6,198 bases of DNA from Bacteroidota bacterium. Its GTDB lineage: Bacteria > Bacteroidota > Ignavibacteria > UBA10030 > UBA8401. Shown piece after piece: positions 1-5,066 of the stretch; position 1 is the stretch's first letter; the number at the start of each line of letters is the position of its first letter. The DNA lies in the NCBI GenBank assembly GCA_003456055.1, contig DMPG01000242.1, positions 6,858 to 13,055 on the forward strand, written 5' to 3'. The notes under the pieces are model-generated. The model was not told the origin of the DNA. It made no database searches and saw nothing but the letters and a program-made list of their open reading frames with translations. Made by a program: the position numbers and the translations under genes.

Positions 1-666
1 CGATGGTGGGATGTGAAAACATCAACACGCGTTACCTATTTTATTGCAATTTCCGAAGAAGTGCGAAGTAGAATTATGAAACACTATCACCGCGCATCGG
101 ACATGATTTATCCCCCCGTTGATACAGAACAATTTCAACTTTCCACGACAGCGGAAGATTTTTACCTGATCGTCAGCGCACTTGTTCCTTACAAACGAGT
201 GGATCTTGCTGTGGAGGTCTTTAATAAAAACGGAAAAAAACTGGTGATTGCCGGAACGGGACCTGAAGCCGATAAATTGAAAGTTAATGCAACATCGAAC
301 ATCACATTTCTTGGATGGCAGAGCGATGAAGAACTGGCTCAGTTATATGCAAAATGCACTGCGTTGATCTTTCCCGGTGAAGAAGATTTTGGTATTGTCC
401 CTCTGGAAGCTCAGGCAAGTGGTAAACCAGTTGTTGCCTTTAGTAAAGGAGGAGCACTGGAGACCATAATAGACGGAAAATCAGGTGTTTTCTTTCCGAA
501 ACAAACTGCAGAATCTTTACAACAGGCTTTTGAACGACTTTCATTAATCAAATTTAATTCAACGGATATCCGTCGGCATGCACTTGGGTTTTCCCGATCC
601 ATTTTCAAGCAGAAAATCAAGGAATATATCGAGGGAAAAGTACGGCAACATATTCATAATCAATAA
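1..666 (+). CDS. GT4-family glycosyltransferase, C-terminal part (5' end outside window)
   Basis: This looks like the C-terminal, nucleotide-sugar-binding half of a GT-B fold glycosyltransferase of family GT4, probably cytoplasmic and acting in polysaccharide or O-antigen-type glycan synthesis. The frame is open to base 1 and encodes RWWDVKTSTR before the first possible start (GTG at 13). The family usually has a tryptophan-aspartate segment like this inside the protein, so the gene is cut by the window and does not begin at 13. Numbering from base 1, visible family features are YFIAISEEV (13-21), the IYPPVD linker (36-41), the donor-site segment VSALVPYKRVD (58-68), IAGTGPE (83-89), and the EX7E motif in EEDFGIVPLE with glutamates at about 128 and 136. 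The GEEDFGIVPLEA form resembles mannosyltransferase-like (WbaZ-type) GT4 enzymes, but the sugar cannot be read from sequence. About 221 of an expected 370-390 residues are present. A candidate promoter lies between it and the next gene, so it may be a separate transcription unit. Confidence 0.9.
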   Translation, partial: RWWDVKTSTRVTYFIAISEEVRSRIMKHYHRASDMIYPPVDTEQFQLSTTAEDFYLIVSALVPYKRVDLAVEVFNKNGKKLVIAGTGPEADKLKVNATSNITFLGWQSDEELAQLYAKCTALIFPGEEDFGIVPLEAQASGKPVVAFSKGGALETIIDGKSGVFFPKQTAESLQQAFERLSLIKFNSTDIRRHALGFSRSIFKQKIKEYIEGKVRQHIHNQ

Positions 667-695
667 CTTGCCGTTACCCAACTTGTAAAATTTCG

Positions 696-726
696 TTGCA
701 TCTTTTCCTCTTTTTTTCTAAATTTG
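696..726 (+). promoter_or_regulatory. candidate Bacteroidota-type sigma(ABfr) promoter for the M23-bactofilin unit
   Basis: The gap between the glycosyltransferase stop and the peptidase start contains TAAATTTG at 719-726, an exact match to the Bacteroidota -7 element TAnnTTTG. A TTG lies at 696-698, 20 nt upstream, close to the expected spacing of the -33 element. Transcription would begin near 732-735, giving a leader of about 35 nt before the ATG at 770. The pattern match and spacing are seen directly; promoter activity and lineage are inferred. A T-rich tract (702-719) lies between the two boxes. No hairpin terminator for the upstream gene was found here. Confidence 0.5.
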
Positions 727-759
727 TAATCCAATTTAGTATCAAGTCACACGCTTTGC

Positions 760-764
760 AGGAG
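760..764 (+). promoter_or_regulatory. Shine-Dalgarno site deciding the M23 peptidase start
   Basis: AGGAG at 760-764 lies 5 nt before ATG 770. An in-frame GTG at 764 overlaps the AGGAG itself and so has no ribosome binding site at a workable distance. This favours the ATG at 770 as the start. Confidence 0.7.
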
Positions 765-769
765 TGCGA

Positions 770-1666
770 ATGCCATCTGAGCGGAACCATCACGCATCAA
801 AAAAAAATGCGTATGAAATAGTGGTGATTCCGCAAGGGGAAACCGGTTCGACAAGATCCTTCAAAGCCTCTGTATTGACGATAGCACTGGTGTGTTTAGG
901 AATAGTAATGGTGGTCGTATCGCTGACGGTAGCGTCGATCATTTATACACCGGTTAGCTTACTCCTTCCGATGTCTGAAGAACAATTACAGAAACGGTAC
1001 GGTTCTGAATTATTTGAAGTGCAAAATAGATTGAATAGAATTTCCGGCGAGGTCATTGTCCTTCGTGAGTATAATAATAAATTACGAAAAGCTTTAGGCC
1101 AAAAAGAAATTCCAAGTGACAGTGATTTTACCATCTCAATGACAAATCTATCTGCGTTGTCAGAAGATAAAGATCGAATTGTAACTGAAACTCAAGAAAA
1201 AGAAGAACCCGTTTTAGAAAATCCGGCTGCACACACAATCGTGTATCGGACAACTAATACGGTAAAAGAAGAAGCAACATTTCGTGCGGAATTTCCGATC
1301 ATCGCTCCGGCTGTAGGGTATGTTTCTCGGAGATTCGAGTCGGAGCGCGGACATTACGGAATTGATTATGCGGGAAAAATTGGATCGTTGATTGTTGCTG
1401 CTGCTGACGGGTATGTCGTGTTTGCAGGATTTACATCGGAAGATGGTTATACGATCATGCTTTCTCACGGCGGCGGATTCTTGACTACATATAAGCATAA
1501 CCAAAATATTTTAAAAACAGTCGGTGAGTTTGCAAAACGCGGTGAACCGATAGCATTGCTGGGAAATTCAGGGCGGACAAGTTTCGGACCGCACCTGCAT
1601 TTTGAAGTGTGGAGCAATGGTAAAGCACAAAATCCAAATGATTATCTGATAGCGAGCGAACGATAA
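770..1666 (+). CDS. membrane-anchored M23 (LytM/lysostaphin-type) peptidoglycan endopeptidase
   Basis: The product is predicted to be a 298-residue bitopic zinc peptidase that cleaves peptide cross-links in the cell wall. From ATG 770 it has a short cytoplasmic tail (about 1-33) with the segment AYEIVVIPQGETGSTRSF, one membrane helix (about 34-58), a periplasmic coiled-coil-like stretch (about 70-109), an acidic linker, and a C-terminal M23 domain (about 175-290). All metal and catalytic residues of the family are visible: the HxxxD ligands H195 and D199 in GHYGID, the histidine H243 in TYKHN, and the HxH pair H275/H277 in GPHLHFE. It is therefore probably active rather than a degenerate EnvC-like activator. 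An upstream GTG at 764 would add two residues but overlaps the AGGAG. Its TAA stop shares one base with the bactofilin ATG, so the two are probably translationally coupled, matching known peptidase-bactofilin pairs. Confidence 0.92.
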   Translation: MPSERNHHASKKNAYEIVVIPQGETGSTRSFKASVLTIALVCLGIVMVVVSLTVASIIYTPVSLLLPMSEEQLQKRYGSELFEVQNRLNRISGEVIVLREYNNKLRKALGQKEIPSDSDFTISMTNLSALSEDKDRIVTETQEKEEPVLENPAAHTIVYRTTNTVKEEATFRAEFPIIAPAVGYVSRRFESERGHYGIDYAGKIGSLIVAAADGYVVFAGFTSEDGYTIMLSHGGGFLTTYKHNQNILKTVGEFAKRGEPIALLGNSGRTSFGPHLHFEVWSNGKAQNPNDYLIASER

Positions 1667-2025
1667 TGGCAGACAACAGTACGATAAAAAATTTGAATCT
1701 CATCGGTGCAGGTACGACCGTTGATGGAAAAATTCGGACACAGGGAAGCATTCGGATTGACGGCAAAGTGACAGGCGAAGTTCATGCAGCGGAGAATCTT
1801 GCCATAGGATTGACGGGAGAGATTGACGGTGGTGTCAATGGAAGGAATGTTACTGTTGGCGGAAAAGTAAAAGGAAACATTACTTCGGTTGACAAACTTG
1901 TGATGGAGGGGAAATCCGTTGTGCGCGGCGATGTGAAGGCGGCAAAATTAGTGATTGATGAAGGTGCGGTATTTGATGGCCGCGTGACAATGACTGAAAT
2001 TCGTCCGACAGGACAAAATTATTGA
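1666..2025 (+). CDS. bactofilin family cytoskeletal protein
   Basis: This 119-residue protein matches the bactofilin family (DUF583), which self-assembles into nucleotide-free filaments or membrane patches through a right-handed beta-helix. The sequence shows the expected short repeats with glycines at regular spacing, for example TTVDGKIRTQGSIRIDGKV, GEIDGGVNGRNVTVGGKVKG and KSVVRGDVKAAKLVIDEGAVFDG, covering about residues 10-110. Short polar ends flank the core (MADNSTIKN and EIRPTGQNY). The length is near the lower-normal size for the family. Its start overlaps the upstream M23 peptidase stop (TAATG) and no strong ribosome binding site is seen, suggesting coupled translation. Family knowledge supports a role in positioning cell-wall enzymes and shaping cells; a partnership with the adjacent peptidase is inferred from the gene pairing. 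Confidence 0.93.
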   Translation: MADNSTIKNLNLIGAGTTVDGKIRTQGSIRIDGKVTGEVHAAENLAIGLTGEIDGGVNGRNVTVGGKVKGNITSVDKLVMEGKSVVRGDVKAAKLVIDEGAVFDGRVTMTEIRPTGQNY

Positions 2026-2043
2026 TGAAAGTGAATCTCTTCG

Positions 2044-2298
2044 ATGAACAATGAAGAGAAAGATAAAAACGGTGTAATGATGTCTATAGCGCCGTATTTA
2101 ACACTTGGTGCGCAGTTAGCTGCAACGGTTGTGGCGTTCTTTTTTATCGGAAAATATGCCGATGAATATTTTGGAACAAAACCCTGGTTGATGATCGCGT
2201 TGATCTTGGTTGGCGTGGTTGGCGGAATGATTAAATTCTTTCAAACTGTCATCGAGTTAAGTAGAAAAGAAGACAATGAGCGAAGCGGCAAAATTTAG
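2044..2298 (+). CDS. atpZ: AtpZ/AtpI family ATP synthase accessory protein
   Basis: This 84-residue inner-membrane protein has two predicted helices (about 18-36 and 48-68). It carries the signature of the AtpZ/AtpI family (PF09527): an N-terminal helix with GAQLA, then GKYADEYFGTKPW at 36-48 (the GxxxDxxxGTxPW pattern), then a glycine-rich second helix with GVVGG. Members sit at the head of ATP synthase operons. They have been linked to c-ring assembly and, in some Bacillus species, to divalent cation movement; the function here is inferred from family and position. The start at 2044 has only a weak upstream purine stretch, and an ATG at 2077 is an alternative that would remove 11 charged residues. 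The gene overlaps the following AtpI-like gene by 23 nt and lies 18 nt after the bactofilin stop, so it may be co-transcribed with the envelope pair. Confidence 0.85.
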   Translation: MNNEEKDKNGVMMSIAPYLTLGAQLAATVVAFFFIGKYADEYFGTKPWLMIALILVGVVGGMIKFFQTVIELSRKEDNERSGKI

Positions 2299-2680
2299 TA
2301 TGAAATTCCCGAAACAAGTTTTGTTAACGCTCGTTTTTGTTGCAGTTTTATCTTTTTATCCTCTCGCGCAATTTGCGAGTCAGGAAATTATCAACAGCGT
2401 GATTGCCGGAATTGTGTTAAGTGTCATAAATGTGACGATGGGATATGCAGCAATAGAATATTCGTTCAACAAAAGCTATACAATATTTATACAAGTTGTT
2501 CTGGGCGGAGTTGGAATTCGGTTGTTCTTCATGGTGGGAATGCTGCTGTTGTTGATCGGGGTATTTAAGTTTCATTCCATCGCTCTTATTAGTTCGTTGT
2601 TCGGAATGTATTCGATCTTTTTAGTGTTGGAAGTTCTCTACATTCATAATAAATGGCAGCATAAAATTCATAAACAGTAA
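2276..2680 (+). CDS. AtpI-like four-helix membrane protein, ATP synthase subunit I-type (tentative)
   Basis: This 134-residue hydrophobic protein is not recognised from a strong motif. Four membrane helices are predicted at about 14-33, 39-61, 68-95 and 100-123, followed by a basic, histidine-containing tail (HNKWQHKIHKQ). Its size, topology and position between atpZ and atpB match the loosely conserved AtpI/subunit I group, which helps assemble the c-ring. Charged or polar residues fall in or at the edge of predicted helices: N52, E61, R82 (in GGVGIRLFF) and E119. R82 recalls the membrane arginine of AtpR in N-type ATPases, but that is analogy only. The start at 2276 lies inside atpZ (23-nt overlap) with a weak AGAAG 3 nt upstream; ATG 2300 just after the atpZ stop is a plausible alternative. 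The stop is in frame with atpB, five codons before its start. Confidence 0.7.
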   Translation: MSEAAKFSMKFPKQVLLTLVFVAVLSFYPLAQFASQEIINSVIAGIVLSVINVTMGYAAIEYSFNKSYTIFIQVVLGGVGIRLFFMVGMLLLLIGVFKFHSIALISSLFGMYSIFLVLEVLYIHNKWQHKIHKQ

Positions 2681-2686
2681 CTATAC

Positions 2687-2690
2687 AGGG
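2687..2690 (+). promoter_or_regulatory. Shine-Dalgarno site for the GTG start of atpB
   Basis: AGGG at 2687-2690 sits 5 nt before GTG 2696. The in-frame stop at 2678-2680 (the end of the preceding gene) bars any start further upstream than 2681, and no ATG occurs in that interval, so GTG is the best-supported start. Confidence 0.55.
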
Positions 2691-2695
2691 TCATC

Positions 2696-3640
2696 GTGTT
2701 TTCTTGGATATTGTTTTCAGATAAAAACGTTTCACATACGGCAGTCGATACTGCTCACGCTGTCGTTGATACAGTTGCGCATGGTGGTGCTGTTCATGGT
2801 GCCGAGGAAAATCTTTTCACGACACTGCTTCATCATGTCTATGACAGTGGATATTTGGAACTTCCATTCTATCATAATCCTGATCCCACGAAACATGGCG
2901 TTGAACTTCCTCAATTCGAAAAATTGTTCGGCATCGATATGTCGATTACCAAGCACGTAGTGTTTCTTTGGATCGCTGCAGCGATTTTAACCATTGTTCT
3001 TTCCGTTGTCGCAAGGAAAAATCTTAAAAACAAAATACCAAGAGGACTCGGAAATCTTGTTGAAATATTTGTGATGTTTGTGCGGGATGAGATTGTTATT
3101 CCAAACATGGGTAAAGGAGGATTGAAATATCTTCCATATTTGCTGACCAATTTCTTCTTTATTCTGGTGATGAATTTACTTGGGTTGTTTCCATACGGAG
3201 CATCGGCTACTGGGAATGTGAGTGTTACAGCAGGATTAGCAGTGATCGCATTTTTAATGATCCAAGTTTCAGCGGTACGGGCACAAGGTTTTGGCCACTA
3301 TCTTGCACATTTAACCGGTGGTGTTCATTGGTCGCTTTGGCCGATTATGATCCCAATTGAAGTGCTCGGATTATTTACGAAGCCATTTGCACTCTGTATT
3401 CGTTTGTTTGCAAATATGACCGGGGGTCATATCGTTATTCTTGCACTGATCGGATTGATCTTTGTCTTTAAATCAATTGCCGTTGCTCCGATATCGATTG
3501 TCTTTGCCCTTGGAATATATCTGTTGGAATTGTTTGTTGCATTTTTACAAGCATACATTTTTACAATGCTGACCTCTCTCTTTATGGGATTAGGAATGAA
3601 GACGGAAAGCCATGGAAGCGAACAAGGACACGGACATTAA
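2696..3640 (+). CDS. atpB: F1Fo ATP synthase subunit a
   Basis: This 314-residue integral membrane protein forms the stator half-channels through which protons reach the c-ring. After a polar, histidine-rich N-terminal region (1-80) come membrane helices at about 86-106, 145-166, 175-194, 215-233, 237-259 and 262-296. The essential arginine is R236 in FALCIRLFANMTGGH, equivalent to E. coli aR210. H245 and E278 occupy the positions of E. coli E219 and H245, the natural swapped arrangement seen in many species, and Q285 in FLQAYIFTMLT matches E. coli Q252. The C-terminus ends in a short histidine- and glycine-rich tail (ESHGSEQGHGH). Translation starts at GTG, bounded upstream by an in-frame stop. 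The N-terminal region is longer than in E. coli, though extended N-termini are common in this part of the bacterial tree. No obvious cleavable signal peptide is seen. Confidence 0.97.
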   Translation: MFSWILFSDKNVSHTAVDTAHAVVDTVAHGGAVHGAEENLFTTLLHHVYDSGYLELPFYHNPDPTKHGVELPQFEKLFGIDMSITKHVVFLWIAAAILTIVLSVVARKNLKNKIPRGLGNLVEIFVMFVRDEIVIPNMGKGGLKYLPYLLTNFFFILVMNLLGLFPYGASATGNVSVTAGLAVIAFLMIQVSAVRAQGFGHYLAHLTGGVHWSLWPIMIPIEVLGLFTKPFALCIRLFANMTGGHIVILALIGLIFVFKSIAVAPISIVFALGIYLLELFVAFLQAYIFTMLTSLFMGLGMKTESHGSEQGHGH

Positions 3641-3652
3641 TTCAATTTTACG

Positions 3653-3692
3653 AATCAATTAAACAAATAATTACATAACACAACATTTAACA
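3653..3692 (+). promoter_or_regulatory. G-free, A/C/T leader in front of atpE
   Basis: Forty consecutive bases between atpB and atpE contain no G on the + strand, so the RNA cannot form GC or GU-paired structure within itself. It runs directly into the AGGAG of atpE. An unstructured A/U-rich leader of this kind is known to raise atpE translation in E. coli, which needs about ten c subunits per enzyme. The composition is seen directly; the enhancer role is inferred by analogy. No promoter matching TAnnTTTG is present in this gap. Confidence 0.5.
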
Positions 3693-3696
3693 GGAG
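3692..3696 (+). promoter_or_regulatory. strong Shine-Dalgarno site of atpE
   Basis: AGGAG at 3692-3696, 8 nt before ATG 3705, is the best-spaced strong ribosome binding site among the atp genes in the window. This fits the high synthesis rate required for the c subunit. Confidence 0.7.
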
Positions 3697-3704
3697 AAAC
3701 AACA

Positions 3705-3932
3705 ATGGAATCACTCGGTCTTGGATATTTAGCAGCAGGAATCGGTGCAGGAATTACAATATTTGGAGCAGCTGCTGGCATTGGAAAACTTGCGGCAGCA
3801 GCAATGGAAGCAAGCGGCCGCCAGCCAGAAGTTGCTGGTCAAGTTCGCACATCTATGTTGATTGCAGCAGCACTTATCGAAGGAGCTACATTCTTCGCAT
3901 TGGCAATCTGTATTATTCTTGCCACGAAGTAA
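3705..3932 (+). CDS. atpE: F1Fo ATP synthase subunit c (proteolipid)
   Basis: This 75-residue hairpin of two membrane helices forms the rotating c-ring. Helix 1 (about 6-34) is rich in glycine and alanine, the polar loop contains the conserved RQP at 39-41, and helix 2 (about 49-72) carries the ion-binding glutamate E59 in LIEGATFF. Aligned on the RQP loop, E59 matches E. coli D61 and I26 matches E. coli I28. The Na+-type ligands (glutamine at the helix 1 position and serine or threonine directly after the glutamate) are absent: the corresponding residues are I26 and G60. The ring is therefore predicted to carry protons. The length is normal for the family. The gene stands apart from its neighbours, with a G-free leader and strong AGGAG upstream and a perfect hairpin downstream, all suited to making more c than the other subunits. 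Confidence 0.97.
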   Translation: MESLGLGYLAAGIGAGITIFGAAAGIGKLAAAAMEASGRQPEVAGQVRTSMLIAAALIEGATFFALAICIILATK

Positions 3933-3962
3933 TGGCTTCGCCGCAACCAAGAAATCATTTTG

Positions 3963-3990
3963 TAGGACGGGATAACCGTATCCCGTCCTA
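3963..3990 (+). repeat. perfect 12-bp inverted repeat (hairpin) between atpE and atpF
   Basis: TAGGACGGGATA (3963-3974) and TATCCCGTCCTA (3979-3990) are exact reverse complements separated by the four bases ACCG, giving a 12-bp stem with a tetraloop. The stem contains six GC pairs. It is followed by TTATTTA, only a broken T-run, so it is at best a leaky rho-independent terminator. It begins 31 nt after the atpE stop and ends 25 nt before the atpF start. Likely roles are stabilising the atpE 3' end, marking an RNA processing site, or partly reducing transcription into atpF. It could also be a copy of a dispersed intergenic palindrome. The structure is seen directly; every role is inferred. Confidence 0.85.
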
Positions 3991-4014
3991 TTATTTACGA
4001 ACGACGAGAAAATT

Positions 4015-4500
4015 ATGTTAGATATTAATCCCGGTTTGATTATTTGGACGATCATTACATTTGCTTTGCTGGTGGTTGTTCTTGGTAAATTTGCTTGGAA
4101 GCCATTGCTTCAGGCATTGCAATCACGCGAACAGGAAATTGCTGATTCGTTGAAGAAAGCAGAAGAAGCTAAAAAAGATGCTGAGAAGATGATGCTGGCG
4201 AACAAGATTGCAATGGAGCAGGCAAGCACTGAAACCGCCAAATTGATTGCAGAAGGGCGTGCGATGGCGGAGCAGTTGAAGAATGATATCGTTGCAAAAG
4301 CGAATGAGAGTGCAAAAAAAATGTTAGATCAGGCGAAAGAAGAGATCACGCGTGAGAAAGAATCTGCTATGGCGCAGCTTCGTTCAGAAGTTGCTGATCT
4401 TTCGATCAGCGTTGCTGAAAAGATTCTTGATGAATCGCTTGACAGTGCAAAACAAAAGAAAATGGTCGATAAAGTGCTTCAACAATTACAGAAGAACTGA
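4015..4500 (+). CDS. atpF: F1Fo ATP synthase subunit b
   Basis: This 161-residue peripheral stalk subunit has one N-terminal membrane helix (about 6-26, in PGLIIWTIITFALLVVVL), the usual FAWKPL segment at 26-31, and then a long, highly charged, alanine-rich helix (about 34-155) that would dimerise as the stator stalk. The C-terminal part, LRSEVADLSISVAEKILDESL, matches the delta-binding end of the family. The length is standard. ATG 4015 has only a weak GAGA-like purine stretch 6 nt upstream and follows the intergenic hairpin, consistent with lower translation than atpE. The TGA stop shares one base with the atpH ATG (TGATG), so b and delta are probably translationally coupled. There is no second b or b' gene in the window. 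Confidence 0.96.
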   Translation: MLDINPGLIIWTIITFALLVVVLGKFAWKPLLQALQSREQEIADSLKKAEEAKKDAEKMMLANKIAMEQASTETAKLIAEGRAMAEQLKNDIVAKANESAKKMLDQAKEEITREKESAMAQLRSEVADLSISVAEKILDESLDSAKQKKMVDKVLQQLQKN

Positions 4501-5051
4501 TGAGCAATGTACGAGTAGCAACCCGGTATGCCTCCGCTTTAATGGAGCTGACCAACGAACAGAAGAAATCCAATGCAATCGCAGAAGATCTCTTAATTGT
4601 GAAAAATGCGGTTGATAGTTCCCGCGAACTTCGCAATGTTTTGGCAAGTCCGGTCATTAAAAAAGATAAAAAACAAGCGATTCTGCGTGACATGTTCAAA
4701 AAGAAAATCAGCGAAGTTGTCTTGGGATATATTGATGAGATCGTTGTTAAAGGACGTGAAAATATTCTTGGTGAAATTCTCGCCCAATATTTTGTTCTGC
4801 GCGATGAACAGTTGGGGATCGTCCGTGTCAGCGTAAAAACCTCCGTTGAATTTTCTACGAAACAGGAGAATGAACTTGTGAAACAACTGGAAGCGATGAC
4901 GAAGAAAAAAATCGAGATCGCATTCAGTCTGGATAAGACATTAAAAGGGGGATTTATCGCGCGTGTCGGCGATACGGTGCTGGATGGCAGTATCAAACGC
5001 CAATTGGAAATTTTAAAAATAAAATTAAAACAAGGCTCGTTTAATAATTGA
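4500..5051 (+). CDS. atpH: F1Fo ATP synthase subunit delta (OSCP)
   Basis: This 183-residue soluble subunit links the b stalk to the top of the F1 head. The N-terminal six-helix domain begins with the family pattern VRVATRYASALMEL (4-17) and includes the short LASPVIKKDKK segment. The C-terminal domain contains the recognisable GGFIARVGDTVLDGSIKRQL (150-169), the conserved end motif of OSCP/delta proteins. Length and position between atpF and atpA are as expected. Its start overlaps the atpF stop by one base and no independent strong ribosome binding site is seen, pointing to translation coupled to atpF. A long open frame on the opposite strand across this gene shows no recognisable protein and is not annotated. 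Confidence 0.96.
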   Translation: MSNVRVATRYASALMELTNEQKKSNAIAEDLLIVKNAVDSSRELRNVLASPVIKKDKKQAILRDMFKKKISEVVLGYIDEIVVKGRENILGEILAQYFVLRDEQLGIVRVSVKTSVEFSTKQENELVKQLEAMTKKKIEIAFSLDKTLKGGFIARVGDTVLDGSIKRQLEILKIKLKQGSFNN

Positions 5052-5052
5052 T

Positions 5053-5057
5053 AAGGA
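5053..5057 (+). promoter_or_regulatory. Shine-Dalgarno site of atpA
   Basis: AAGGA at 5053-5057 lies 9 nt before ATG 5067 in the 15-nt gap after the atpH stop. It fixes the atpA start and gives it independent translation initiation. Confidence 0.65.
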
Positions 5058-5066
5058 ACAACAATA

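Noticed and set aside
13..666. Glycosyltransferase starting at GTG 13
   Set aside because: The frame remains open to base 1 with residues typical of the interior of GT4 enzymes, and the N-terminal half of the fold is missing. The gene starts upstream of the window.
702..719. T-rich tract after the glycosyltransferase as a rho-independent terminator
   Set aside because: No GC-rich inverted repeat precedes it, and it lies between the two boxes of the candidate promoter.
2766..2960. Plus-strand open frame within atpB in another frame
   Set aside because: It is fully contained in subunit a, has no recognisable motif or ribosome binding site, and reflects codon composition only.
3934..3942. Small hairpin GGC-TTC-GCC just after the atpE stop
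   Set aside because: A three-base-pair stem with a three-base loop is too weak to call as a feature next to the 12-bp hairpin downstream.
4086..4093. TAAATTTG inside atpF, an exact match to the Bacteroidota -7 promoter element
   Set aside because: It encodes the conserved GKFAW segment of subunit b. The nearest upstream TTG or TTTG boxes are spaced 17 or 22 nt away, poorer than the 696-726 candidate. A chance match is more likely.
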